IMG/VR virus record: IMGVR_UViG_3300032242_000965
Span: 24,101-88,100 of that record
Strand: one strand, 5' to 3'
Source of the DNA: a virus
DNA length: 64,000 nucleotides
Positions 25,074 through 31,910 of the stretch are shown one piece after another. Made by a program: the position numbers and the translations under genes. Every line of letters starts with the position of its first letter. The first letter of the stretch is position 1. The notes below the pieces were generated by a model, which worked only from the letters and a program-made list of their open reading frames with translations, had not been told where the DNA came from and did no database searches.

Positions 25074-25821
25074 TTTCTTTAGTCCATGTTATTATTTCCC
25101 AGGTACCTTCCCAGGTTTCTACTAATGCTGTGCAACTTTCTACCCAGTCACCATCATTCATATAGACTATATCATCTACTAATTTTATTTCAGCATGATG
25201 AATATGACCACAAATTACACCGTCAAATCCCCTTTTCTTACAGTATGCTATAAGATTTTTTTCAAATTGGAATATGAAGTCAACTGCTTTCTTTACTCTT
25301 CCCTTAAGATATTGGCTAAGACTAAAGTACCCAAAACCCATACGATGGCGTAGCCAATTGAATTTAGTATTGAACGAAAGAATGAAGTCATATGCTTTAT
25401 CTCCTAAGAATGTTAGCCAAGGTGCTAATCTTGTTATACCGTCAAACATGTCGCCATGTATAACTAAGTAATGTTTACCATCTAATCCTATATGTTCACA
25501 TTGATTACAGACTTCAACATTACCAAAGCCAATATTATATGGCATTAGTGGTCTAAGAAACTCATCGTGATTCCCAGCAACATAAATAACTCTGGTACCA
25601 CGCTTACTATGACCAAGAATACGGCGAACCACATTTGTATGCGATTGTTTCCATCGCCATTTGTTTTGTTGAATTCTCCACACATCTAGTATGTCTCCTA
25701 CTAAGTAGAGAGTATCACATGTATTATGTTTAAGGAAGTTGTTTAATGCATCTGCCTTGCTATCACGTGTACCTAAATGTACATCACTAATAAAAATTGA
25801 GCGATAGGTTCTCTGTGTCAT
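25033..25821 (-). CDS. plcP: PlcP-like metallophosphoesterase (phospholipid head-group hydrolase candidate)
   Basis: 262 residues from the ATG at 25821; a longer frame to 25872 would run through the late octamer. Calcineurin-like motifs are complete: SDVH (D13, H15), GDILD (D43), GNHDE (N84, H85), HGD (H122) and GHIHH (H206, H208), with the family ending NDGDWVESCTALVE. LpxH is a relative, but the spacing, the WVESCTA ending and the partner glycosyltransferase point to PlcP, which cleaves phospholipids to diacylglycerol. A phage could free phosphate from the membrane this way. The choice of PlcP over LpxH is by resemblance and context. Confidence 0.8.
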   Translation of the reverse strand: MTQRTYRSIFISDVHLGTRDSKADALNNFLKHNTCDTLYLVGDILDVWRIQQNKWRWKQSHTNVVRRILGHSKRGTRVIYVAGNHDEFLRPLMPYNIGFGNVEVCNQCEHIGLDGKHYLVIHGDMFDGITRLAPWLTFLGDKAYDFILSFNTKFNWLRHRMGFGYFSLSQYLKGRVKKAVDFIFQFEKNLIAYCKKRGFDGVICGHIHHAEIKLVDDIVYMNDGDWVESCTALVETWEGTWEIITWTKENDKDDINSNRQLT

Positions 25822-25826
25822 AACAA

Positions 25827-25834
25827 TATTTATC
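25827..25834 (-). promoter_or_regulatory. T4-type late promoter octamer, GATAAATA
   Basis: GATAAATA on the minus strand, 5 bases (TTGTT) before the plcP ATG at 25821. It would drive the plcP-agt-amidotransferase operon at late time and give a leaderless message. Confidence 0.55.
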
Positions 25835-25876
25835 GGATAAATCCATGATATATTGTGACAAACGTGTGACAATGGA

Positions 25877-25894
25877 AAACCCTCTAAGAGGGTT
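25877..25894 (-). terminator. Rho-independent terminator
   Basis: Stem AAACCCTC/GAGGGTTT with a 3-base loop, followed on the minus strand by TTTTCC. It closes the rubrerythrin-rubredoxin-membrane protein unit before plcP. Confidence 0.7.
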
Positions 25895-25915
25895 TAATAA
25901 AGGAATACAATAAAT

Positions 25916-26167
25916 TTATTTTTTTGTTTCTTTTACTGGATGAGGCTCTTTACTGATTGGATCAAAATGGGGTGCAATACGTTCCATTTCTTCCGGTGTA
26001 GCAAAACGTTTAGGTTCTGTCAATGTATTTGGAAGCCATAATTGTACAGGTTTCCAAAATTTATGAATGAGGTTATTAATCACAATAACCCCTGCAACTA
26101 CAACTGTAAATCCTAGCATAGTCAATATACTACCTGCTAAGAATACTGCGGCTTGATCCATATCCAT
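25916..26167 (-). CDS. Small membrane protein
   Basis: 83 residues. One strong hydrophobic helix (FLAGSILTMLGFTVVVAGVIVI, about 9-30) is followed by a basic aromatic stretch and a polar tail (TPEEMERIAPHFDPIS). ATG at 26167 lies 1 base after the rubredoxin stop; ATG at 26161 is an alternative. A terminator follows the gene. Function unknown, although co-transcription with the rubrerythrin pair is likely. Confidence 0.65.
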   Translation of the reverse strand: MDMDQAAVFLAGSILTMLGFTVVVAGVIVINNLIHKFWKPVQLWLPNTLTEPKRFATPEEMERIAPHFDPISKEPHPVKETKK

Positions 26168-26168
26168 A

Positions 26169-26297
26169 TTAGATAGTCTCGTAATCTTCTTTGCCTACAC
26201 CGCACTCAGGGCATAGAAAGTCTTCAGGTAAATCTTCCCATTTACCTTCTGTTTCTTCATCGTGGATGTGTCCACATACTACGCATATATGTTCCAT
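26169..26297 (-). CDS. Rubredoxin
   Basis: 42 residues, a little shorter than typical 45-54 residue rubredoxins. The iron site is intact: C5-V-V-C8-G-H and C29-P-E-C32-G-V-G-K. It carries electrons through a single Fe(Cys)4 centre. The ATG overlaps the stop of the rubrerythrin gene (TAATG). Classical rubrerythrin has this domain fused at its C-terminus; here it is a separate, translationally coupled protein. Confidence 0.88.
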   Translation of the reverse strand: MEHICVVCGHIHDEETEGKWEDLPEDFLCPECGVGKEDYETI

Positions 26298-26749
26298 TAT
26301 TGGACCTCCTGTAACATTCTTTGATAAGCACTGGCATGACGTTCTTCAACTTTCTTTAGTGCGGCAAAACGCTTTTCTGCCTTTTCTAGTAGTTCAATAA
26401 ACTCACGTGCATGTTCTTTGCTTTCTGTGATTTGTTCTTCGGCCTCTTTAGCGGCTTCAATGTTACCTTCACTCTCAGCGATTGCTTGGAATTGTGGGTA
26501 CATTGTAGTGAATTCATATGTTTCACCGTCGATTGCTTTTTGTAAACATTCTTTTGTACTTGGCTTACCGATTAATAACTCTAGGTGTCCCCAGGCATGT
26601 TTAATCTCTTGGTCTGCTGTATGTTCAAAATGTTTTGCTACATCTTCAAAGCCTTCTTCACGTGCGATACGTGCAAAATAGCGATACTTGATGTGAGCCA
26701 TACTTTCACCTGCTAATGCAGATTCTAAATTTGCTAATGTTGCTGACAT
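26297..26749 (-). CDS. Rubrerythrin (di-iron peroxidase domain only)
   Basis: 150 residues, the four-helix ferritin-like domain without the C-terminal rubredoxin. Ligand motifs are visible: LAGESMAHIKY (E15) in helix 1, DQEIKHAWGH (E-x-x-H) in helix 2, EAEEQITESKEHA (E and E-x-x-H) further on. It reduces hydrogen peroxide to water with electrons from rubredoxin, encoded immediately downstream. In a phage this would protect the infected cell or its iron enzymes, for example the radical SAM enzyme encoded upstream, from peroxide; that is inference. Confidence 0.9.
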   Translation of the reverse strand: MSATLANLESALAGESMAHIKYRYFARIAREEGFEDVAKHFEHTADQEIKHAWGHLELLIGKPSTKECLQKAIDGETYEFTTMYPQFQAIAESEGNIEAAKEAEEQITESKEHAREFIELLEKAEKRFAALKKVEERHASAYQRMLQEVQ

Positions 26750-26758
26750 GTTTTTCCT

Positions 26759-27007
26759 TTATTTAATTTCTGGTAATCTTTTGATACTCTTGTGTTTGAC
26801 AATTATAACATTGTTAATTTTATTTTCAAACATAATGGGTAAATCTAAATGAACCGTTACATAAGGTCCATCGACTGGGTTTAATTGTGTATCATTGCCT
26901 ATTGTGCCCATAAACGGGATATCATTCCATGTACCTGTAACACGATCACCAATATTATATTTACTTTTGTAGGTTACTCTATCAAAATAATCTTTTAGAC
27001 TTGCCAT
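26759..27007 (-). CDS. Conserved phage protein of unknown function
   Basis: 82 residues, beta-rich, with GDRVTGTWNDIPFMGTIGND resembling a small SH3- or KOW-like barrel, and a basic end (VKHKSIKRLPEIK). No signal peptide. It starts 1 base after the radical SAM gene's stop. I associate it with a family in aquatic T4-like phages; function unknown. Confidence 0.65.
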   Translation of the reverse strand: MASLKDYFDRVTYKSKYNIGDRVTGTWNDIPFMGTIGNDTQLNPVDGPYVTVHLDLPIMFENKINNVIIVKHKSIKRLPEIK

Positions 27008-27008
27008 A

Positions 27009-27956
27009 TTATATCCTTCTTTTATTAAGAACTACTTCAGGAGCACAATGACAACCTAGTTGTCTACATATTACAGGTTCAATTACTGGGTTAAAAACTT
27101 CAATGAAGTTCTTATCGTGTATTGAATAGTAATCTCTTTTACCAAATAAGAATTGCCCACATGTTCCTGTAAGACAACCATTGAAACTTATAAAAAGGTA
27201 ATTAACACCTAATGTACAACTCCATCCTACAAAGTTATTTAATGAATGCATGATAGGATAGTTTTCGTTTTCGGGTTTTACTATACTACCATTATCAAAT
27301 AACAATGAGATATGATTTGTTACACTATTGGTTATACCCTTTTTGTGATTCAATACATATTCAGATTGTGACGTAGTATACTCTATTTCTCCATTAATGT
27401 AAACTGGTTTGGAACTAAGAGAAAAATCAACACCCGATGATTTCAATTCGTCAACTATACTAACACACTTATCCCAATGTGTGTGATCCATTAATACATT
27501 CACACCAAATGTAACATTCTTATCAATTAGTATTTTAGTTAACTCAATAATATGGGAAACATCCACTTGTTCATGGTGTACGCTAACACTAACATTATTA
27601 AACAAATGCCCATACTCTTTCCACCAACGTAATGTGCGTGATCCATTAGTCATTATCTTTATTTCACAACCTGTATGTTGAATTACATATTCTAAAAATT
27701 CTTCAATGTCAGGCCATAATGTAGGTTCTCCGCCACCTAATACTAACTTAATATGTTCTATATTTTGATTGTTGCGATAATAGTTAATCAAATGAACCAT
27801 GTTCTTTTTTACTATATCAACATCAGGCCAAGGCATGACACCAGTATTACATCCTGGAAAACAGTACCAGCATTTGTAATTACATATATCACTAGGTGTA
27901 TAACTAATCTCTAATGAGTTAGTTGCCTTAGTGTTTTTAATTTCTATAAGTTTCAT
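27009..27956 (-). CDS. Radical SAM enzyme with C-terminal Cys cluster
   Basis: 315 residues. The 4Fe-4S SAM motif is C25-N-Y-K-C29-W-Y-C32, followed by the GGGEPTLW SAM-binding segment (about 74-81). The C-terminal third has further cysteines (WSCTLG, GCLTGTCGQ, CRQLGCHC) that could hold an auxiliary cluster in SPASM-like fashion. Radical SAM enzymes of this shape modify peptides or carry out other carbon-centred radical chemistry; no precursor peptide is recognisable here. A terminator of the upstream gene overlaps its leader, so read-through or an internal start is needed. Confidence 0.85.
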   Translation of the reverse strand: MKLIEIKNTKATNSLEISYTPSDICNYKCWYCFPGCNTGVMPWPDVDIVKKNMVHLINYYRNNQNIEHIKLVLGGGEPTLWPDIEEFLEYVIQHTGCEIKIMTNGSRTLRWWKEYGHLFNNVSVSVHHEQVDVSHIIELTKILIDKNVTFGVNVLMDHTHWDKCVSIVDELKSSGVDFSLSSKPVYINGEIEYTTSQSEYVLNHKKGITNSVTNHISLLFDNGSIVKPENENYPIMHSLNNFVGWSCTLGVNYLFISFNGCLTGTCGQFLFGKRDYYSIHDKNFIEVFNPVIEPVICRQLGCHCAPEVVLNKRRI

Positions 27957-27962
27957 AAGGAA

Positions 27963-27982
27963 AAAGGCTCCGAAGAGCCTTT
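27963..27982 (-). terminator. Rho-independent terminator after the outer-membrane barrel gene
   Basis: On the minus strand AAAGGCTC-TTCG-GAGCCTTT with a stable UUCG-type tetraloop, followed by TTCC. The U-rich tail reaches within 7 bases of the ATG of the radical SAM gene. Confidence 0.85.
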
Positions 27983-28001
27983 TATGAAAGATTTCTAAAT
28001 T

Positions 28002-28547
28002 TTAGAAACCACGTGTATATGCTACTGCAACAACTTTTTGATTATTGTCACCGTTAACACGGTCATACTTCAATGCAACTGTATCTTCTTTGCTTAATGC
28101 ATAAGCCAAAGAATAACGTGCTGTATGTGTTTGGTCATTGTTTTGTGTGCTATCAAAAGCAGAACGGAAACGATATCCAACTTTAGCAGTTAAACCAGCA
28201 ACACCCGGAACTGCTACTGCAATACCTGGCTCAACTGAGTAGTATGTAAAGTCTGTAGTATTAGTATACTTTTGACCAACTGCAGCACGTGCATATAAAC
28301 CAACTGGGCCATTAACTGTAGCACCTGCTTCTAAGCGTGTGCTTAGTGCGTTAGTACCTTCAGTTTGTGCATTAGAGAAAGCCAAGTCACCAGCAAAGCC
28401 ACTGAACTCTTTCTTTACGCCCAAAACATATTGTTGTTGTGCGGCTGCACCTGCGTTGTTGATATGTTGACCTTCAACTGTGAAACTATCTGCGGCCATA
28501 GCGCCAAATGCAGCTAAAACCAATGTTGCGATTGCAATTTTCTTCAT
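28002..28547 (-). CDS. Outer-membrane beta-barrel protein
   Basis: 181 residues. Signal peptide MKKIAIATLVLAAFGAMAA (cleavage near 18-19). The mature ~160 residues alternate polar and hydrophobic residues in about eight strands (e.g. GLYARAAVGQKY, GLTAKVGYRFRSAF, DTVALKYDRV) and end VVAVAYTRGF with the terminal Phe recognised by the barrel-assembly machinery. Size fits an eight-stranded barrel. AAAAGGAAA precedes the ATG and a strong terminator follows. It could change the host surface, for instance to block a second infection; this is inference. A host origin of the gene is plausible. Confidence 0.82.
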   Translation of the reverse strand: MKKIAIATLVLAAFGAMAADSFTVEGQHINNAGAAAQQQYVLGVKKEFSGFAGDLAFSNAQTEGTNALSTRLEAGATVNGPVGLYARAAVGQKYTNTTDFTYYSVEPGIAVAVPGVAGLTAKVGYRFRSAFDSTQNNDQTHTARYSLAYALSKEDTVALKYDRVNGDNNQKVVAVAYTRGF

Positions 28548-28620
28548 ATTTTATTTCCTTTTAAATTATGTTTTTTTAAAACATAGCCTAATATTTAGCG
28601 CAAAAAGATTGCGTAATATA

Positions 28621-28905
28621 TTAAGTGTTATCTGGGGGTAACCCATTACTATGTCTGTCACGTACTTCATCCAAATCTTGGAACATTCTTTGCTCTTGTG
28701 TGGTTAATTCCTTGAATGTTTTTCTAGGATTACCACATAAAGCGCATTCTGGATTACCGCAGTCCATAGCGTGGTGTTTAGCAAACTTATGAGGTTCTTT
28801 AACGTCCATTCCATGTTCTTTAGCAATCTTAGTTTGCTTTTTAATAGCGTTTTCATCTTGGTGTAAACGCTTAGAGTGTTTGAATTTGTCTTGTTCGGTG
28901 CTCAT
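28621..28905 (-). CDS. Conserved small protein with Cys motif (CGNPxCxxCGNPRK)
   Basis: 94 residues from the ATG at 28905 (MSTEQDKFKHSKRL); a longer frame to 28920 is possible. The central CGNPECALCGNPRK could bind a metal, with nearby HKFAKHHAMD histidines. I associate the family with many Gram-negative bacteria and phages; its function is not known to me. It lies 4 bases after the desaturase gene's stop is passed and is probably co-transcribed with it. Confidence 0.7.
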   Translation of the reverse strand: MSTEQDKFKHSKRLHQDENAIKKQTKIAKEHGMDVKEPHKFAKHHAMDCGNPECALCGNPRKTFKELTTQEQRMFQDLDEVRDRHSNGLPPDNT

Positions 28906-28924
28906 AGTATAATAATACACTAAA

Positions 28925-29635
28925 CTATGTTGCTTGTCTAGCCTTTGCTAGCCCAAATACACTAAATATGGTCAACCACATATAACCTATATCGAATTCA
29001 TACCACTTCTTAGAGAGACGGGTACTCGCTGGGTCCAAATGGTGGTTGTTGTGCAATTCTTCACCACCAATAATAATACCCCAAGGACTAATATTACGAC
29101 TACAATCTTTAGTTTCGCCATTTCTATATCCTATAAAATGTCCAATGCCGTTTATAACTCCGGCTGCCCAAAAGGGTATCCATATCATTTGTATACCCCA
29201 TATCAATATTCCCCAATATCCAAATACTAACGTATTGAACACAAAGAGAATGCCAATGCCAAGTCTGGAGTGAGGAGTGTATATGTTGTGCTCCATCCAA
29301 TCAGAAGGAGTACCAACACCGTATGTATCAACCATGACTTTATCTTTTGATGCTTCATTATATAAAAATGCTCCTTTAAAGAAAACTCTTTTTATCCCAT
29401 ACACATGTGGGCTATGGGGGTCACCTTCTACGTCACTGTATCTATGATGCTTGCGGTGTATTGCTACCCATTGCTTTGTTACCATGCCGGTAGTAAGCCA
29501 CAACCAGAAACGCATAAAGTGACTTAATATAGGGTGAAAGATTATTCCTTTGTGTGCCTGGCCTCTATGTAAGAATAGAGTGACACAAATGATAGTAATA
29601 TGTGTTACTATCAATGTATAGATTAGATATGTCAT
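28925..29635 (-). CDS. Membrane fatty-acid desaturase (acyl-lipid/acyl-CoA delta-9 type)
   Basis: 236 residues. The three histidine boxes that hold the di-iron site are intact: H23RGQAH28, H60RKHH64 and H195NNHH199, with an extra His in GIGHFIGY (166). Hydrophobic pairs before box 1 and between 120 and 160 give the usual membrane topology. It is shorter than typical bacterial desaturases (about 300-390) because the termini are trimmed, not because a box is lost. It inserts a cis double bond in acyl chains using O2 and electrons. Together with plcP-agt it suggests that the phage alters host membrane lipids. Confidence 0.88.
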   Translation of the reverse strand: MTYLIYTLIVTHITIICVTLFLHRGQAHKGIIFHPILSHFMRFWLWLTTGMVTKQWVAIHRKHHRYSDVEGDPHSPHVYGIKRVFFKGAFLYNEASKDKVMVDTYGVGTPSDWMEHNIYTPHSRLGIGILFVFNTLVFGYWGILIWGIQMIWIPFWAAGVINGIGHFIGYRNGETKDCSRNISPWGIIIGGEELHNNHHLDPASTRLSKKWYEFDIGYMWLTIFSVFGLAKARQAT

Positions 29636-29666
29636 ACTCTATTTAGTTAAAAGAGTATGATTTTGG

Positions 29667-29828
29667 TCATTTCTTAGGTTTATTACAGTTTGGATCTTTG
29701 CAAATAGTAGTTCGTTTGGTATCACAATCAGGGCAATTCTTTATAGTTGCACGACTAGGCATATAACTTACCTTTTCATACTTACCCGGTTTATCATTTT
29801 TGCTATAACACATTGTAGACTCTTGCAT
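29667..29828 (-). CDS. Small Cys-containing protein, zinc-ribbon-like
   Basis: 53 residues from the ATG at 29828, which follows AGGAGAG; a TTG at 29879 would extend it into the tmRNA terminator and is less likely. Cysteines come as CPDC and CKDPNC with a basic end (NKPKK), enough for one zinc site. Function unknown. It is directly downstream of the tmRNA gene. Confidence 0.6.
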   Translation of the reverse strand: MQESTMCYSKNDKPGKYEKVSYMPSRATIKNCPDCDTKRTTICKDPNCNKPKK

Positions 29829-29879
29829 AAGAACTCTCCTATACATATATAACGCGGTAGCAATAGTTTCCGTTGACAA

Positions 29880-30305
29880 AAGGAAACCTGCCGAAGCAGG
29901 TCCTGAGTTTCTGTTACGAGGTATTTCTTACCCTAGGATGCTTTTATCAAGCAGCCAATGCGAACTGTGAGTCGTTTGCTTTTACTTTTTTTGCTTCTTC
30001 GGTCGGGTCTAACGTCTTTCTATGCTATGGGCATAGCGACTATTACTTTTCCCCCAACCCTAACGGCTTCTACATTGCCGGACTGTCCATTTCATTACTC
30101 TTGACCCTGTCGAATCTAGGTCAGGCCCATCAAAAACATACTATGGTCTATCCGCACTTATAGGTTTCCCTAGAGTAATCCGGTGTACCAGCCCTGATCC
30201 CAACCTTTCGATTTTGTAGAGATTTAAGTATGTTTATGGTGGACCTGGCGGGATTCGCACCCGCGTCCAGAATCCTTTTCAATTCACTTCATACAGTCTT
30301 AACTT
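29880..30305 (-). ncRNA. ssrA: Circularly permuted (two-piece) tmRNA gene
   Basis: tmRNA rescues stalled ribosomes and tags the unfinished protein. On the minus strand the acceptor half comes first: P2 strand GACTGT (30293-30298), T-stem CGGG-type pair 30248-30252/30260-30264 with a 7-base loop, acceptor 3' strand 30241-30247 and encoded CCA (30237-30239). After an intervening segment (30129-30236) the coding half starts at 30128 with GGGCCTG, which pairs over 7 bp with CAGGTCC of the acceptor half; GACAGTC then pairs with GACTGT. A pseudoknot-like stem GGTTGGG/CCCGACC precedes the tag frame, GCA at 29977-29979 to TGA at 29947-29949, encoding ANDSQFALAA. The tag resembles beta/gammaproteobacterial tags. 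Order and pairings are seen directly; processing is inferred. Confidence 0.93.
29881..29906 (-). terminator. Terminator hairpin of the tmRNA precursor
   Basis: ACCTGC-TTCG-GCAGGT on the minus strand (29886-29901) flanked by AGG/CCT, then TTTCCTTTT. It closes the tmRNA coding piece; the last mature base is probably before it. Confidence 0.75.
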
Positions 30306-30306
30306 G

Positions 30307-30314
30307 TATTTAAT
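30307..30314 (-). promoter_or_regulatory. Candidate late-type promoter for the tmRNA gene, ATTAAATA
   Basis: The minus strand has ATTAAATA (6 of 8 to TATAAATA), overlapping the stop of the methyltransferase gene. Initiation 6-7 bases downstream would fall near 30300, exactly where the P2 strand of the acceptor piece begins. A sigma70 reading (TTTACA, 17 bases, TTAAAT) is an alternative. Confidence 0.4.
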
Positions 30315-31581
30315 CACAACTAAACAATTCTGTAAACATATTTTGGACATATTGACTGTTGTTCTTTCTAAAGACCCAAACAGGTTCTATAAATACACCG
30401 TTCTTACTATTGTCTACAATATTGTGAGGTCTTACTTGCAATCTCATTCCAATCTTACCCAAATAGTGTGCATTTGGGTATGTCAAAATATCGTCAACCA
30501 TATCATCGCATAAGTTCAATCGTGTACCTTTTGCGATTCTAGGTTCAATGATATTAATCATCATATATGCATCATCACGTAATGTATCCCAAATCATGCG
30601 ATTCACTTTGAAAAAGAAGTCATTTTTCCAACTATCAAATGAGGGATATCTACTATAACTCTGTGTCTCACTATTGTTACTTGCATAGCGTTCTGTTTCA
30701 TAGTACGGAGGACTAGTAAAGTAAAAATCAAATTCATTATGATGCTTACTCCAATCTACATCTTCACTAGGTAGATTATATATTGTTACTGATTTACTAC
30801 CAACACAAGTAAAGTAATTATCATATTCTGTTAGTATAGGAGCATGTCCTAACAATCGTTCATACTCAATGCATTGTTGTTTATAAGTATTATAAACTTC
30901 TGGATTAGGATCACATCCTACGTATTTCTCTGTACATCTTGTACCATAGAATCCTGCAAGTCTATCTCCCCAACCACAACTAGTATCTAGTACGTTGACT
31001 GCATCATGTTTTTCATACAATGCTTTTGCAACACTAGGTTTGAATTGTGTTGCAGTATATGTACCAATTCTAAATCCTTCACGGAACATACTATCGTTAA
31101 TATCTCTATTAGCAATGACACCTAATCTCCAGAACTGCCAATTCATCTTTTTTAGTTGATCCATACTATGCCAAATATCCCAGGGACTAGATACAAGATT
31201 ACTACCACACTTCATACGATTTTCTTGTTGAAAGTAATTGCTAACACTATTATAAACGTGTGACTTATCTATAACACCTAATGGGTTATCTTCATACTTA
31301 TATTTGTAATCAACTTTTTCTAATACAACATCAAAGTCTTTATATTCACCCATCATTGATGTATTACGAAACTGTAAAAACAATTCGTTAAGTTCACTTT
31401 TTTCAATGATTCTACTTGGGAAAGGTATGTTGTTACTAGTGATATATTCTGCTAGTGTGTCTCTGATATCTTCTTTGGAATATAGTTGTATAAATTCTTT
31501 CCAATCAACATTACTAATATTAGGTATTCCCCTACTATCGACATGAGTTTGGATATAAGTTAATACGGATTGGTTGAGCAT
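30310..31581 (-). CDS. DNA methyltransferase (amino-methyltransferase, TSPPYY motif)
   Basis: 423 residues. Motif I VLDTSCGWGDRLAG (197-210) binds SAM and motif IV TSPPYYE (289-295) is the catalytic loop of N4-cytosine or N6-adenine methyltransferases. A ~190-residue N-terminal region without known motifs precedes the catalytic domain and may recognise DNA. No restriction gene lies nearby, so it is probably an orphan enzyme that protects phage DNA or alters host gene expression. A sigma70-like promoter lies directly before the ATG. Specificity cannot be read from the sequence. Confidence 0.82.
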   Translation of the reverse strand: MLNQSVLTYIQTHVDSRGIPNISNVDWKEFIQLYSKEDIRDTLAEYITSNNIPFPSRIIEKSELNELFLQFRNTSMMGEYKDFDVVLEKVDYKYKYEDNPLGVIDKSHVYNSVSNYFQQENRMKCGSNLVSSPWDIWHSMDQLKKMNWQFWRLGVIANRDINDSMFREGFRIGTYTATQFKPSVAKALYEKHDAVNVLDTSCGWGDRLAGFYGTRCTEKYVGCDPNPEVYNTYKQQCIEYERLLGHAPILTEYDNYFTCVGSKSVTIYNLPSEDVDWSKHHNEFDFYFTSPPYYETERYASNNSETQSYSRYPSFDSWKNDFFFKVNRMIWDTLRDDAYMMINIIEPRIAKGTRLNLCDDMVDDILTYPNAHYLGKIGMRLQVRPHNIVDNSKNGVFIEPVWVFRKNNSQYVQNMFTELFSCD

Positions 31582-31587
31582 ATTACT

Positions 31588-31616
31588 ATTGTAACATACT
31601 AATTTGTAATTTGCAA
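31588..31616 (-). promoter_or_regulatory. Candidate sigma70 promoter of the DNA methyltransferase
   Basis: TTGCAA (31611-31616), 17-base spacer, TACAAT (31588-31593) on the minus strand, 10 of 12 consensus bases. The -10 ends 6 bases before the ATG at 31581, which predicts a start at or within the first codon and thus a leaderless message. Confidence 0.5.
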
Positions 31617-31617
31617 A

Positions 31618-31800
31618 TTATTCTTTAGTAGTCTGGTGACAACTACCCACAAGTGTTTTATGTTTGGCTTTGTATTCTTGTCGTTTTTGTTCTGGTGCCT
31701 GCTGACACTCTTGCTTAGTTTTATATTTTGGTGATTCACCGGACTCAGGTGTAGGGCCTAATATGCTGAATGTTAATACCCATAATAAATTCTTGACCAT
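31618..31800 (-). CDS. Small exported or membrane-anchored protein
   Basis: 60 residues with a hydrophobic N-terminus (MVKNLLWVLTFSILG) that could be a signal peptide, then a Lys/Gln-rich helix with two Cys (KQECQQAPEQ; VGSCHQTTKE) that could pair in the periplasm. I have seen similar short proteins in aquatic phages but know no function. Confidence 0.6.
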   Translation of the reverse strand: MVKNLLWVLTFSILGPTPESGESPKYKTKQECQQAPEQKRQEYKAKHKTLVGSCHQTTKE

Positions 31801-31808
31801 ATTGCAAT

Positions 31809-31895
31809 TTAGTCACCCATTGTGTCGTTATAGTTTATTATCCATACTACTGCTATTGCACAGATTAAAGTTATTATGGCTTCAAAATATTCCAT
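31809..31895 (-). CDS. Possible membrane microprotein of 28 residues
   Basis: An ATG at 31895 opens 28 codons with one hydrophobic helix (AIITLICAIAVVWIINY). No clear ribosome site precedes it. Similar one-helix microproteins occur elsewhere in the window, which raises the odds that it is real. Confidence 0.4.
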   Translation of the reverse strand: MEYFEAIITLICAIAVVWIINYNDTMGD

Positions 31896-31910
31896 GATGA
31901 ATTAATTATT

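Noticed and set aside
25822-25872. 17-codon upstream extension of the PlcP-like protein
   Set aside because: It runs through the late octamer and adds residues not seen in the family; the ATG at 25821 begins just before the conserved strand.
30000-30035. Second possible tmRNA resume site: GCT after AGTC, short frame A-M-P-I-A-stop on the minus strand
   Set aside because: It lies inside the predicted pseudoknot and GCTATG/CATAGC forms a hairpin; the frame at 29947-29979 has the canonical ANDxxxALAA tag and correct position after the pseudoknot.
30237-30270. Looks like the 3' half of a tRNA (T-arm, acceptor strand, CCA)
   Set aside because: No anticodon arm or 5' acceptor strand lies upstream on the same strand; the pairing partner is 109 bases downstream at 30122-30128, as in a permuted tmRNA.
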